Under the pieces are notes generated by a model. It saw nothing but the letters and a program-made list of their open reading frames with translations. It did not search any database and was not told the origin of the DNA. The translations under genes were made by a program, and so were the position numbers. A stretch of 33,465 bases of DNA from Clostridiales bacterium (GTDB taxonomy: Bacteria > Bacillota > Clostridia > Oscillospirales > Oscillospiraceae): contig JAJPXY010000044.1 of assembly GCA_021205205.1 (NCBI GenBank), positions 1-33,465 of the forward strand. Reading direction: 5' to 3'. This document shows, one piece after another, positions 1 to 7,932 of the stretch (positions within the stretch are counted from its first letter, which is position 1; the number at the start of each line of letters is the position of its first letter).

Positions 1-89
1 TGTAGCCTCGAATTTTTGCTTTTCGAGTGTCTACTCTAAGGGGACTATATCACCACACCGGCGGTTACATCTTCACCAGAGGGGGACTG

Positions 90-182
90 ACCGTTGTCGG
101 ACAGCGCCCTTTTTCTATCTGTATTATATATCAGCGCTTTGTTTTTGTCAACGCCGGGGTTTGTAAACTTTCCGCCGACCCC
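90..182. repeat. 93-bp direct repeat, copy 1
   Basis: Identical over 93 bp to 484-576 (offset 394), with partial similarity continuing about 10 bp further right. The repeat carries a leftward consensus promoter. It marks the left boundary of a 394-bp unit that contains the 25-codon ORF. Confidence 0.95.
123..151 (-). promoter_or_regulatory. consensus sigma-A promoter in repeat copy 1
   Basis: On the minus strand TTGACA (146-151), a 17-bp spacer and TATAAT (123-128) match the housekeeping consensus at all twelve positions. Transcription would start near 116 and leave the window to the left. Confidence 0.75.
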
Positions 183-252
183 GCCGACAACGATTTTCAG
201 AGATATGTTGAAAAGATGCGAAAAAGGGATCATCCTGTTTCCGCATTTTTTG

Positions 253-281
253 TTGCATTTTGTAAAAAGCTGTGGTATTCT
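253..281 (+). promoter_or_regulatory. promoter for the 25-codon ORF
   Basis: TTGCAT (253-258), 17-bp spacer, TATTCT (276-281). The predicted start near 288 is followed at once by a 5' hairpin (GGTTCCA...TGGAACC, about 288-312) containing the 12-bp palindrome TTCCAGCTGGAA. It would give a leader of about 80 nt before the ORF. Confidence 0.55.
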
Positions 282-368
282 ATTGCTGGTTCCAGCTGGA
301 ATAGTTGGAACCGGGGCGCTGTCCATTACGGCGGCGGTTGGCCACATCTCCCGAAGGGAGGTGATGCT

Positions 369-446
369 ATGCGGATTACCTTGCACATCGGAGCCTATAC
401 GGTGACGATCATCGTGAAACGCAGAAACCGCCACTCGGCCAAGTGA
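369..446 (+). CDS. 25-aa peptide, candidate type I toxin
   Basis: I do not recognise a named family. The peptide starts MRITLHIGAYTVTIIV and ends in a basic tail (KRRNRHSAK), so it is a short hydrophobic or beta-prone stretch followed by positive charge, as in many small membrane-active toxins. The start is chosen because a strong Shine-Dalgarno (GGAGGTGA, 357-364) lies 4 bp upstream of this ATG. An overlapping ATG at 364 would give only 13 residues and sits inside the ribosome site. The ribosome site is paired in a small hairpin (CTCCC 348-352 with GGGAG 356-360), which would keep translation low. The stop codon lies within a second hairpin (425-452). A perfect leftward promoter at 517-545 would make RNA antisense to the 3' half of this message. 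Coding status and toxicity are inference. Confidence 0.5.
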   Translation: MRITLHIGAYTVTIIVKRRNRHSAK

Positions 447-452
447 CGGTTT
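425..452. other. stem-loop over the stop codon of the 25-codon ORF
   Basis: AAACCGCCACT (425-435) pairs with AGTGACGGTTT (442-452), with one C-A mismatch, around a 6-nt loop. The TGA stop (444-446) sits in the 3' arm. Because it is symmetrical it would form in both the sense and the antisense RNA, and it could serve as their initial contact or as a weak terminator. Confidence 0.6.
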
Positions 453-477
453 CTTGTAGAAACATAGAACACAACTC

Positions 478-508
478 GGGCTAACCGTTGTCGGACAGCG
501 CCCTTTTT
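478..508 (+). terminator. possible terminator of the small ORF message
   Basis: GGGC (about 479-482) can pair with GCCC (500-503) and CCG (485-487) with CGG (492-494), followed by TTTTT (504-508). The stem is interrupted and weak, but it ends just before the converging antisense promoter. Confidence 0.3.
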
Positions 509-576
509 CTATCTGTATTATATATCAGCGCTTTGTTTTTGTCAACGCCGGGGTTTGTAAACTTTCCGCCGACCCC
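484..576. repeat. 93-bp direct repeat, copy 2
   Basis: Exact copy of 90-182. It contains the second perfect leftward promoter and closes the 394-bp unit on its right side, about 14 bp before the glnK terminator. Confidence 0.95.
517..545 (-). promoter_or_regulatory. consensus sigma-A promoter in repeat copy 2
   Basis: Minus-strand TTGACA (540-545), 17-bp spacer and TATAAT (517-522): a full consensus match. It points into the 25-codon ORF and lies downstream of the glnK terminator, so it is an independent transcription start. Confidence 0.75.
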
Positions 577-579
577 ACC

Positions 580-626
580 AAAAACGCACACACAGGGGAC
601 GACCGCTTTCCGGCTGTCCCCTGTGT
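580..626 (-). terminator. terminator of amtB-glnK
   Basis: A perfect 11-bp stem (590-600 with 616-626, ACACAGGGGAC) lies 24 bp past the glnK stop. Read on the minus strand it is followed after four bases by TTTTT. Confidence 0.65.
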
Positions 627-649
627 TGATTTCTTTTACGGTCAGTCGC

Positions 650-1018
650 TCAGCACTCGCAGGGGCCGATGAAGGCGGCCTCGCCGCGCTCGCCGGTGCG
701 GACCCGCAGAGCGTCGTAGCACTCGGTCACGAACACCTTGCCGTCGCCGTACTCGCCGGTGCGGAGGGTCTTCTCCACCGCCTCAAAGACCTTCTCCAGC
801 GGGGTCTCGCAGACGAACAGGTCCACCTTGATTTTGGGCAGCAGGTTGACCTCCCGCTTGACGCCCCGGTAGTAGGTCAGGTGGCCGCCCTGAGCGCCGC
901 AACCCTCTACTTTATAGACGGTCATGCCGTCGATGCCGATCTCGTTCAGCGCGTCCTTCAGGGCGGGGAACTTTTCACGGCGGGTGACAATCTCTACTTT
1001 ATAGATTTTCTTAGACAT
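650..1018 (-). CDS. glnK: PII-family nitrogen regulatory protein
   Basis: A 122-aa PII signal protein, which senses 2-oxoglutarate and ATP/ADP and, as GlnK, plugs the ammonium channel AmtB. The family pattern is clear: the T-loop region (about 36-58), the core IKVDLFV segment, and the nucleotide-binding TGEYGDGKVFV (about 87-97) followed by RVRTGERGEAA. The T-loop reads YRGVKREV, so the tyrosine that is uridylylated in E. coli PII (Tyr51) is an arginine here. Regulation by uridylylation is therefore unlikely, as in many Gram-positive PII proteins. It lies 100 bp downstream of amtB on the same strand and is followed by a terminator, so the two form an operon. The start is supported by GGGAGTG just upstream. 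The split between glnB and glnK is made from the amtB neighbour only. Confidence 0.93.
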   Translation of the reverse strand: MSKKIYKVEIVTRREKFPALKDALNEIGIDGMTVYKVEGCGAQGGHLTYYRGVKREVNLLPKIKVDLFVCETPLEKVFEAVEKTLRTGEYGDGKVFVTECYDALRVRTGERGEAAFIGPCEC

Positions 1019-1118
1019 AAACGATACACTCCCTTTTTTGCCGCCAGGTCATGGGGCCGTTGTGTTACAGGTTAGCACAGGCGCGCCGCCTGCGCAAGGA
1101 CAAATACCCCGTTCCGGC

Positions 1119-2348
1119 TCAGTCGCCGTAGGCGGACATACCGTGCTCGGAGGTGTCCAGGCCGATGATCTCGGACTCGGCGTCCACCCGGATGCCGTGG
1201 AAGAGAACGCCTGCCACCTTGAAGGTCAGGAAGGTCAGCAGCGCGCCGATGGGCAGGACGGTGACCAGACCCACCACCTGGCACAGCAGCTGGTGGAAGC
1301 CGTAGCCGTAAAACAGACCGCTGTCCATGGAGAACAGGCCCACGCAGAGGGTACCGGTAACGCCGCCCACGCCGTGGACAGAGACCGCGCCCACCGGGTC
1401 ATCAATATGGAACTTTTCGTCCACTATGGGAACCATGAAGGTCATGGCGGTGGCGGCCAGGATGCCAACGATAAGGGAGGGCACCGGCAGGAACACGTCC
1501 GCGCCGGGGGTGACGCCCACCAGACCGGCCAGGATGCCGTTGAGGACCATGCCGGGATCGACCTTCTTGTAACGCATGGCGGTCAGGAAGGCAGCGGTCA
1601 GGCCGCCGGCAGCGCCGCCGATGAAGGTGGAGACTTCGGAGATATAGGTGGCGTCGGCGGTGATGTCCAGCGAGGAGGCCCCGTTGAAGCCGAACCAGCC
1701 GAAGAACAGCAGCAGCACGCCCAGGGTGGCGTAAATCAGGTTGTGGCCGGGGACGGCGTTGGAGGAGCCGTCCTTGTTGTACTTGCCGATACGGGGACCG
1801 ACCATGGCCGCGCCCACCAGAGCGCAACAGCCGCCCAGGGCGTGGACAATGAGGCCGCCGGCGTAGTCATGGGTGCCGAACTGGTTCAGCCAGCCGTCCG
1901 CTGACCAGATCCAGTGGCCCATGATGGGGTAGATGATGGAAGCGGCGATGGCGCAGAAGAACAGGTAGGCGTAGAAGTTGGTGCGCTCGGCCATTGCGCC
2001 AGAGACGATGGTAGCGCAAGTTGCGCAGAAGATTCCTTCAAAAAAGAAGTAAACGAAGCCGTTGACGCCGCTGATTTCGGTGGCGGCGGTGTAGCCCATC
2101 AGGCAGAAGTTGCTGGTGCCAATAATGCCGCCAACGTCCTCACCGAACATGAAGCCGTACCCCACCAGGAAGTAGACCACCACGCCGATGGCCACGGTCA
2201 TGACGTTTTTCATGGCGATGTTGGCGGCGTTTTTGCTCCGCGCCATGCCAACCTCCACCAAAGAGAAGCCCGCGTGCATGATAAACACCAAAATGGCGCC
2301 TACCAGCACCCAAAACGTATTCATAAAATACAAAGCTGTGCTGTCCAT
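1119..2348 (-). CDS. amtB: ammonium transporter AmtB
   Basis: A 409-aa Amt/Rh channel of the cytoplasmic membrane for uptake of ammonium, with about 11 membrane helices. Family signatures are present: the N-terminal FWVLVGAILVFIMHAG segment, FEGIFCATCATIVSGAMAER (about 103-122), and the twin pore histidines at His169 (GGLIVHALGG) and His325 (GAVSVHGVGG). The ATG at 2348 is chosen because GGGAGG lies 7 bp upstream; a longer reading frame begins 17 codons earlier without such a site. It is the first gene of an operon with glnK. Its leader carries a terminator-like hairpin (2430-2480), so attenuation is possible. The E. coli-like 20-residue signal sequence is absent, which is usual in Firmicutes. 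Confidence 0.96.
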   Translation of the reverse strand: MDSTALYFMNTFWVLVGAILVFIMHAGFSLVEVGMARSKNAANIAMKNVMTVAIGVVVYFLVGYGFMFGEDVGGIIGTSNFCLMGYTAATEISGVNGFVYFFFEGIFCATCATIVSGAMAERTNFYAYLFFCAIAASIIYPIMGHWIWSADGWLNQFGTHDYAGGLIVHALGGCCALVGAAMVGPRIGKYNKDGSSNAVPGHNLIYATLGVLLLFFGWFGFNGASSLDITADATYISEVSTFIGGAAGGLTAAFLTAMRYKKVDPGMVLNGILAGLVGVTPGADVFLPVPSLIVGILAATAMTFMVPIVDEKFHIDDPVGAVSVHGVGGVTGTLCVGLFSMDSGLFYGYGFHQLLCQVVGLVTVLPIGALLTFLTFKVAGVLFHGIRVDAESEIIGLDTSEHGMSAYGD

Positions 2349-2429
2349 ATGTTTTCCTCCCAAAATAGAACTGTGGATGGGAACCGGCAAAGCTACCAAA
2401 TCATACTATTATGATTCAGGTGACGCAGC

Positions 2430-2480
2430 CGAAACAAGAAAGGACGCCAGCTCCGCGCATTTGCGGAGGCTGACGTCCTT
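2430..2480 (-). terminator. hairpin with U-tract in the amtB leader (possible attenuator)
   Basis: On the minus strand a 12-bp stem plus a 5-bp upper stem with one bulge and the 6-nt loop AAATGC is followed by TCTTGTTTC. It sits between the predicted amtB promoter and the amtB start and has no gene to terminate upstream, so it may be a conditional terminator. No ANTAR-type twin hexaloop (A at position 1, G at 4) is visible. Confidence 0.5.
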
Positions 2481-2490
2481 GTCGAGAATG

Positions 2491-2519
2491 ACTTTATCAC
2501 AGGAGAGATAAAAATGCAA
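2491..2519 (-). promoter_or_regulatory. promoter of amtB-glnK
   Basis: Minus-strand TTGCAT (2514-2519), 17-bp spacer, TAAAGT (2491-2496). Initiation near 2484 would put the leader hairpin at the very 5' end of the mRNA. A minus-strand TATAAT at about 2540-2546 is an alternative with no good -35. Confidence 0.45.
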
Positions 2520-2737
2520 GAAGAAAAATGAAAAATTGCAAAATTATAGACAGATGCACAAAAACAGCCTGTCTCCCGGCGGAAATTTCTGTGGCATTGG
2601 AGAAAAGAGCGGCGAGGCTCCCACCGGAATGTGCCCCAGGCGGGGCGGAGCGGCCGGGCCGGACGCAGGGATGGCGATGTTGGGGAAAAAGAGAGGAAAT
2701 CAATGGATATTGTATCTTTTCTCAGTGAATTTCCCTC
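2520..2737. other. intergenic stretch, nothing recognised
   Basis: Short open frames of 66-78 codons exist on both strands, but none has a ribosome site or a recognisable sequence. The GC-rich centre (2600-2680) shows no clear hairpin or repeat of another locus in the window. Confidence 0.4.
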
Positions 2738-2766
2738 TTGTGCCAGCGGGGAGCGGGTGGTATACT
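2738..2766 (+). promoter_or_regulatory. promoter of pyrE
   Basis: TTGTGC (2738-2743), 17-bp spacer, TATACT (2761-2766). The start would be near 2773, leaving a leader of only about 44 nt, too short for a PyrR attenuator. Confidence 0.55.
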
Positions 2767-2816
2767 GAATGATACAAACTTTCGATAAACACCCCCCTTG
2801 CAAAGGAGAACACAAT

Positions 2817-3488
2817 ATGACTTATCAGGAAGAGTTCATCACCTTTATGGTGCGCTCCGGCGTGATGACCTTCGGCGACTTCGTCACCAAATCCGGCCGG
2901 AAAACCCCCTATTTCGTCAACACCGGCAACTACAAGACCGGCGCTCAGGCCGCCTGCCTGGGGGACTACTACGCCGCCTGCATGAACGAGCACCTAGGCG
3001 ATGACGTGACCGCCCTGTTCGGCCCGGCCTACAAGGGTATCCCCCTGGTGGTGGCGGGGTCCGCCGCGCTCTACCGGAACTATGGCCGGGATCTGCCCTA
3101 TTGCTTCAACCGCAAGGAGGCCAAGGACCACGGCGAGGGCGGTTCCATGGTGGGCTACAAGCCCCAGAACGGCGATGTCATCGCCATCGTGGAGGACGTG
3201 GTCACCGCCGGCACCGCCGTCCGGGAGAGCATCGAGCTGTTCCGTCAGGTGGCCGACGTGAAGATCACCGCCCTGTTCGTCTCGGTGGACCGCATGGAGC
3301 GGGGTACCCGGGACTGCTCCACTCTGGACGAGCTGCGCCAGGACTACGGAATTCAGGTTTGGCCCATCGTCACCGTCCGGGAGATCATCGACTTCCTGCA
3401 TAACCGCCCCATCGACGGCAAGGTGTATATCGACGACGAGATGAAGGGGAAAATGGAAGCGTATCTGGAGCAGTACGGTGCGCGGTAA
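2817..3488 (+). CDS. pyrE: orotate phosphoribosyltransferase
   Basis: A 223-aa enzyme that joins orotate and PRPP to give OMP in de novo pyrimidine synthesis. The PRPP-binding loop is visible as VEDVVTAGTAV (about 126-136), preceded by the flexible catalytic loop with FNRKEAKDHGEGG (about 97-109). The ATG at 2817 follows AAGGAG by a normal distance, whereas an upstream in-frame ATG at 2769 lies almost on the transcription start and is unlikely. Other pyrimidine genes are not adjacent, so pyrE is a stand-alone gene here with its own promoter. A heptad repeat array follows its stop codon. Confidence 0.95.
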   Translation: MTYQEEFITFMVRSGVMTFGDFVTKSGRKTPYFVNTGNYKTGAQAACLGDYYAACMNEHLGDDVTALFGPAYKGIPLVVAGSAALYRNYGRDLPYCFNRKEAKDHGEGGSMVGYKPQNGDVIAIVEDVVTAGTAVRESIELFRQVADVKITALFVSVDRMERGTRDCSTLDELRQDYGIQVWPIVTVREIIDFLHNRPIDGKVYIDDEMKGKMEAYLEQYGAR

Positions 3489-3491
3489 TTC

Positions 3492-3526
3492 GCAATTTGC
3501 AATTTGCAATGTGCAATGTGCAATGA
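3492..3526 (+). repeat. heptad tandem array (5 units of GCAATNN)
   Basis: Five 7-bp units in phase: GCAATTT twice, GCAATGT twice, GCAATGA. It starts 4 bp after the pyrE stop. The same motif recurs at 4314, 4428 (inverted), 13315 and 20065. Confidence 0.9.
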
Positions 3527-3627
3527 GGCAAAGTCGGAACGCGGCGCATCTGTCCGCGACAGCAGGCGTTCTATGCACATTGCAAAGAATATTTTGTGTG
3601 TTTTGTTACAACGAGGGGGACACGGCG

Positions 3628-4314
3628 ATGGAACGTCAGGAAAATCTCCACGCCGGTCACCGGCAGCGAATGAAGCGGCGGTTTCTGGAGTTGGGGGAGC
3701 GCGGCATGGACGACCACCAGCTGCTGGAGCTGCTGCTGTTCTACGCCATCCCCCGGAAGGACACCAATCTGCTGGCCCACCAGCTCATCAACCGCTTCGG
3801 CTCCCTGTCCGGCGTCCTCAACGCCTCCCCCAACGAGCTGCGCCAGGTGAAGGACATCGGGGAGAGCGCCGTGGTGCTGCTGGAGCTGGTGCCCCAGCTG
3901 GCCCGCCGGTGCTGGCAGCAGGAGAGCGGGCCGGATGCCATTGTCCGCAACGAGCGGGAGGCGGCGGACTACCTGCGGCCCTATTTCTTCGGCGTCCGGC
4001 GGGAGCAGGTCTACCTGCTCTCCGTGGACCGGAAAGGGAGAGTGCTGGGCTGCGACTTCCTGGGCGAAGGCGGGGACAACGCCGTGGGGCTGGACACCCG
4101 TCTGTTGACCGAGACGGCCCTGCGCCACCGGGCCACCTGGGTGGTGCTGGCCCACAGCCACCCCAGCGGCCTGGCGATGCCCTCCCAGGCGGACATCGCC
4201 ACCACCCGCAGTTGTAAGTGTATCCTCCGGGCCTTGGAAATTGACCTGCGGGACCATTTGATTTTCGCGGACGACGACTATGTCTCCATGCGGGAGTCGG
4301 GACTGATGGTGTGA
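3628..4314 (+). CDS. radC: RadC family JAB/MPN-domain protein
   Basis: A 228-aa member of the RadC (UPF0758) family. An N-terminal helix-hairpin-helix region (about 60-85, ASPNELRQVKDIGESAV) precedes a JAMM/MPN metal site: His176-Ser-His178-Pro-Ser-Gly and Asp189. The family was once tied to DNA repair, but its biochemical role is unsettled. The start at 3628 is chosen from the GAGGGGGA ribosome site. The open frame continues upstream through the heptad array and pyrE's end, but that part reads as repeat-derived sequence. It precedes uvrB by 160 bp; whether they are co-transcribed cannot be seen. Confidence 0.92.
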   Translation: MERQENLHAGHRQRMKRRFLELGERGMDDHQLLELLLFYAIPRKDTNLLAHQLINRFGSLSGVLNASPNELRQVKDIGESAVVLLELVPQLARRCWQQESGPDAIVRNEREAADYLRPYFFGVRREQVYLLSVDRKGRVLGCDFLGEGGDNAVGLDTRLLTETALRHRATWVVLAHSHPSGLAMPSQADIATTRSCKCILRALEIDLRDHLIFADDDYVSMRESGLMV

Positions 4315-4341
4315 CAATTAGCAATTAGCAATGTGCAATGG
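4314..4341 (+). repeat. heptad array, 4 units
   Basis: ACAATTA, GCAATTA, GCAATGT, GCAATGG in 7-bp phase, beginning at the last base of the radC stop codon. It faces an inverted array at 4428-4459. Confidence 0.85.
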
Positions 4342-4427
4342 AGAGAAAACGAAACAGAGTCATTTCTCGGAAAGGCATGATTTCCACCTGCGAAGCAGTA
4401 TAGGAATAACGCATCAGCAAGATTTCG

Positions 4428-4459
4428 TTGCTAATTGCACATTGCAAATTGCACATTGA
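4428..4459 (-). repeat. heptad array, inverted orientation
   Basis: On the minus strand this reads as four or more GCAATNN-type units. Together with 4314-4341 it forms terminal inverted repeats around 86 bp of non-coding DNA directly before uvrB. Confidence 0.85.
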
Positions 4460-4474
4460 GGTAAGGAGGGCCGT

Positions 4475-6454
<1,980 letters not shown>

Positions 6455-6498
6455 ATGCATCCGCGCGGGATGTACCCAACAGAAGAGAAGGAAAGAAA

Positions 6499-7571
6499 AT
6501 GAAGCAGCGGAATCAGACCATGGAGCTTTGCAGGCTAATCGCAGCCTTTTTTGTGGTGTTTATCCATATTGTTCCGAGGGGAGGGGTACAGGGATATTCC
6601 TGAAGTGCCTTGCCCGGTTTGCTGTTCCCTTCTTTTTTATGGCTTCCGGCTATTTCAGCTTTCAGGTGGATTGTGACCGACTCAAGCGTCGTATAGTCCA
6701 TTTCCTTCCAATCCTCCTATTGGCCAACCTGGCGGGTTTTGTTTCAGATCTGCTGCAAGTCTATTTGTCCAATGAGCTGACACTTGATTCTTATCTGAAA
6801 AATTTGTTCACGTTCAGCAGAATTTACAACCTTCTCTTTCAAAGTCTCTCCCCCTTTTTGGATATCCTTTGGTATATGAACGCTTTATTATACTGCTATC
6901 TCCTTTTCTGGCTTTATACCCGTTTTCAGGGGCAGAAAGAGAAAGATTACCGTCCCCTTTATCTATTGGCGGTGGTGCTCCTACTGTTTTTCTATGGATT
7001 TTTACTGCTTGCATCTCTGTTTAGCTCCAACTCCGATTTGAATCTCTCGATTTCTCTTAAGTATTACCGCAATTTTGCGTTTTTTGGCTGGCCATGTTTT
7101 TCCATTGGCCTGTTCCTCCGGGAATATCAGGATCAAATCTTCGTTCGGTTTGGTCTGACCTGCAAAAGATTGATTTTTCTTTGGGTGGCTGGTGCATTGC
7201 TTGCAGTAGTGGAGTGTTATGGGAACGGGCAGAAAGAGTGCTATCTGGGTAGTTTTGTCATGGCGGTCAGTTTCGTTTTGCTCGCCGCCAGGCACCCCAT
7301 ATTGACCACCTCTCCTCATATGCAATCCTTCTTTTCCTGGTGTGGCCGCATTTCGCTGATGCTTTATTTCTGGCACGGGTTCTTGTGGTATGAGGTAATT
7401 TCCGGATACAACGAATATCTCCCGCTGCTGAACAGCATAAAGGAGAGCAGCTGGCGCATCCCCATCATCATTGCGGTGTCTCTCCTGCTCGGGACTTTAT
7501 GTCTGTTGGTGAGCGACTTCTTTCGAGTGCTTTGTACCCGCTGGAGGAAAGCGCGGACCATGCAGCGGTAA
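6499..7571 (+). pseudogene. acyltransferase-3-like membrane protein, frameshifted
   Basis: The product resembles polytopic acyltransferase-3 / WecH-type surface-polysaccharide O-acyltransferases. The N-terminal segment with MELCRLIAAFFVVFIHI starts at 6499 after AAGGAAAG, but the frame ends at a TGA at 6601 after 34 codons. The next family segment (FLKCLARFAVPFFFMASGYF) continues in the -1 frame to 7571. Adding one base between about 6575 and 6597, a G-rich stretch with two GGGG runs, would give an intact protein of about 357 aa with around ten membrane helices. The gene is clearly AT-richer than its neighbours, which suggests horizontal transfer. It may be a true pseudogene, a phase-variable gene or a sequencing error. 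Confidence 0.8.
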
Positions 7572-7616
7572 TGTTGAATGGAAAATTCATTTTTTTCTGT
7601 TTAGGAGGCTATGAAG

Positions 7617-7901
7617 ATGAACAACGCCAAAAAGCGCCTTTGTCCCAACTGCGGCTGTGAACTATATAAAAAGGATTCGGTTTTCATCCGCACCGGCAGA
7701 GTCCAGGTGATGGATGAGGTCGTTCACCGTGGCTTCGCCGCCGATGTGTACTGCTGTCCCTCCTGCGGAAAGCTGGAGCTGTACCAGCCGGAGCAGCGGG
7801 ACGCCTCCACGCCGGGGACGGCCCAGCGCACCTGCCCCAAGTGCGGCAGCAGACACGATTTCGACTATAGCAGTTGTCCGGTCTGCGGGTTTGAATATTG
7901 A
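7617..7901 (+). CDS. small zinc-ribbon protein
   Basis: A 94-aa soluble protein with four CxxC knuckles (Cys9/12, 47/50, 73/76, 87/90), enough for two zinc sites. The C-terminal pair (CPKCGSRHDFDYSSCPVCGFEY, given here as about 73-94) is a typical zinc ribbon. No enzyme motif is present; a nucleic-acid or protein-binding role is a guess. Two ATGs compete: 7611 lies only 2 bp from AGGAGG (7603-7608), while 7617 lies 8 bp away and is preferred. It follows the broken acyltransferase by 45 bp and precedes the metallo-beta-lactamase gene by 31 bp, so the three may be one transcript. Confidence 0.75.
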   Translation: MNNAKKRLCPNCGCELYKKDSVFIRTGRVQVMDEVVHRGFAADVYCCPSCGKLELYQPEQRDASTPGTAQRTCPKCGSRHDFDYSSCPVCGFEY

Positions 7902-7932
7902 GAGTAAATCAAACGAAAAGGGAGAGAACATT

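Larger units (their letters stand above)
425..510 (-). ncRNA. predicted antisense RNA to the 25-codon ORF
   Basis: The consensus promoter at 517-545 should start a minus-strand transcript near 510 that runs leftward through the 3' end of the small ORF. No long ORF with a ribosome site follows it. The 3' end is not clear: the hairpin at 425-452 is a possible stop, or the RNA may continue across the whole ORF. The overlap at 3' ends resembles the TxpA/RatA and BsrG/SR4 arrangement of Bacillus subtilis. Existence of the RNA is inferred from promoter strength only. Confidence 0.4.

Noticed and set aside
1..60. Left edge resembling the end of an IS3-type element
   Set aside because: Only a loose resemblance of about 30 bp, with no transposase reading frame or matching inverted repeat in the window.
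94..405. Open frames starting in both 93-bp repeats with the same 30-residue N-terminus
   Set aside because: The shared peptide only reflects the DNA repeat; the starts are TTG codons without ribosome sites, and the frames diverge after the repeat.
1038..1904. 288-codon open frame opposite amtB
   Set aside because: Low-complexity Gly/His/Gln-rich translation typical of the antisense of a GC-rich membrane protein gene; amtB is certain.
2817..2860. PyrR attenuator before pyrE
   Set aside because: The leader is about 44 nt and contains no terminator hairpin.
3492..4459. CRISPR array
   Set aside because: Units are 7 bp without spacers, arrays have 4-5 units and no cas genes are present.
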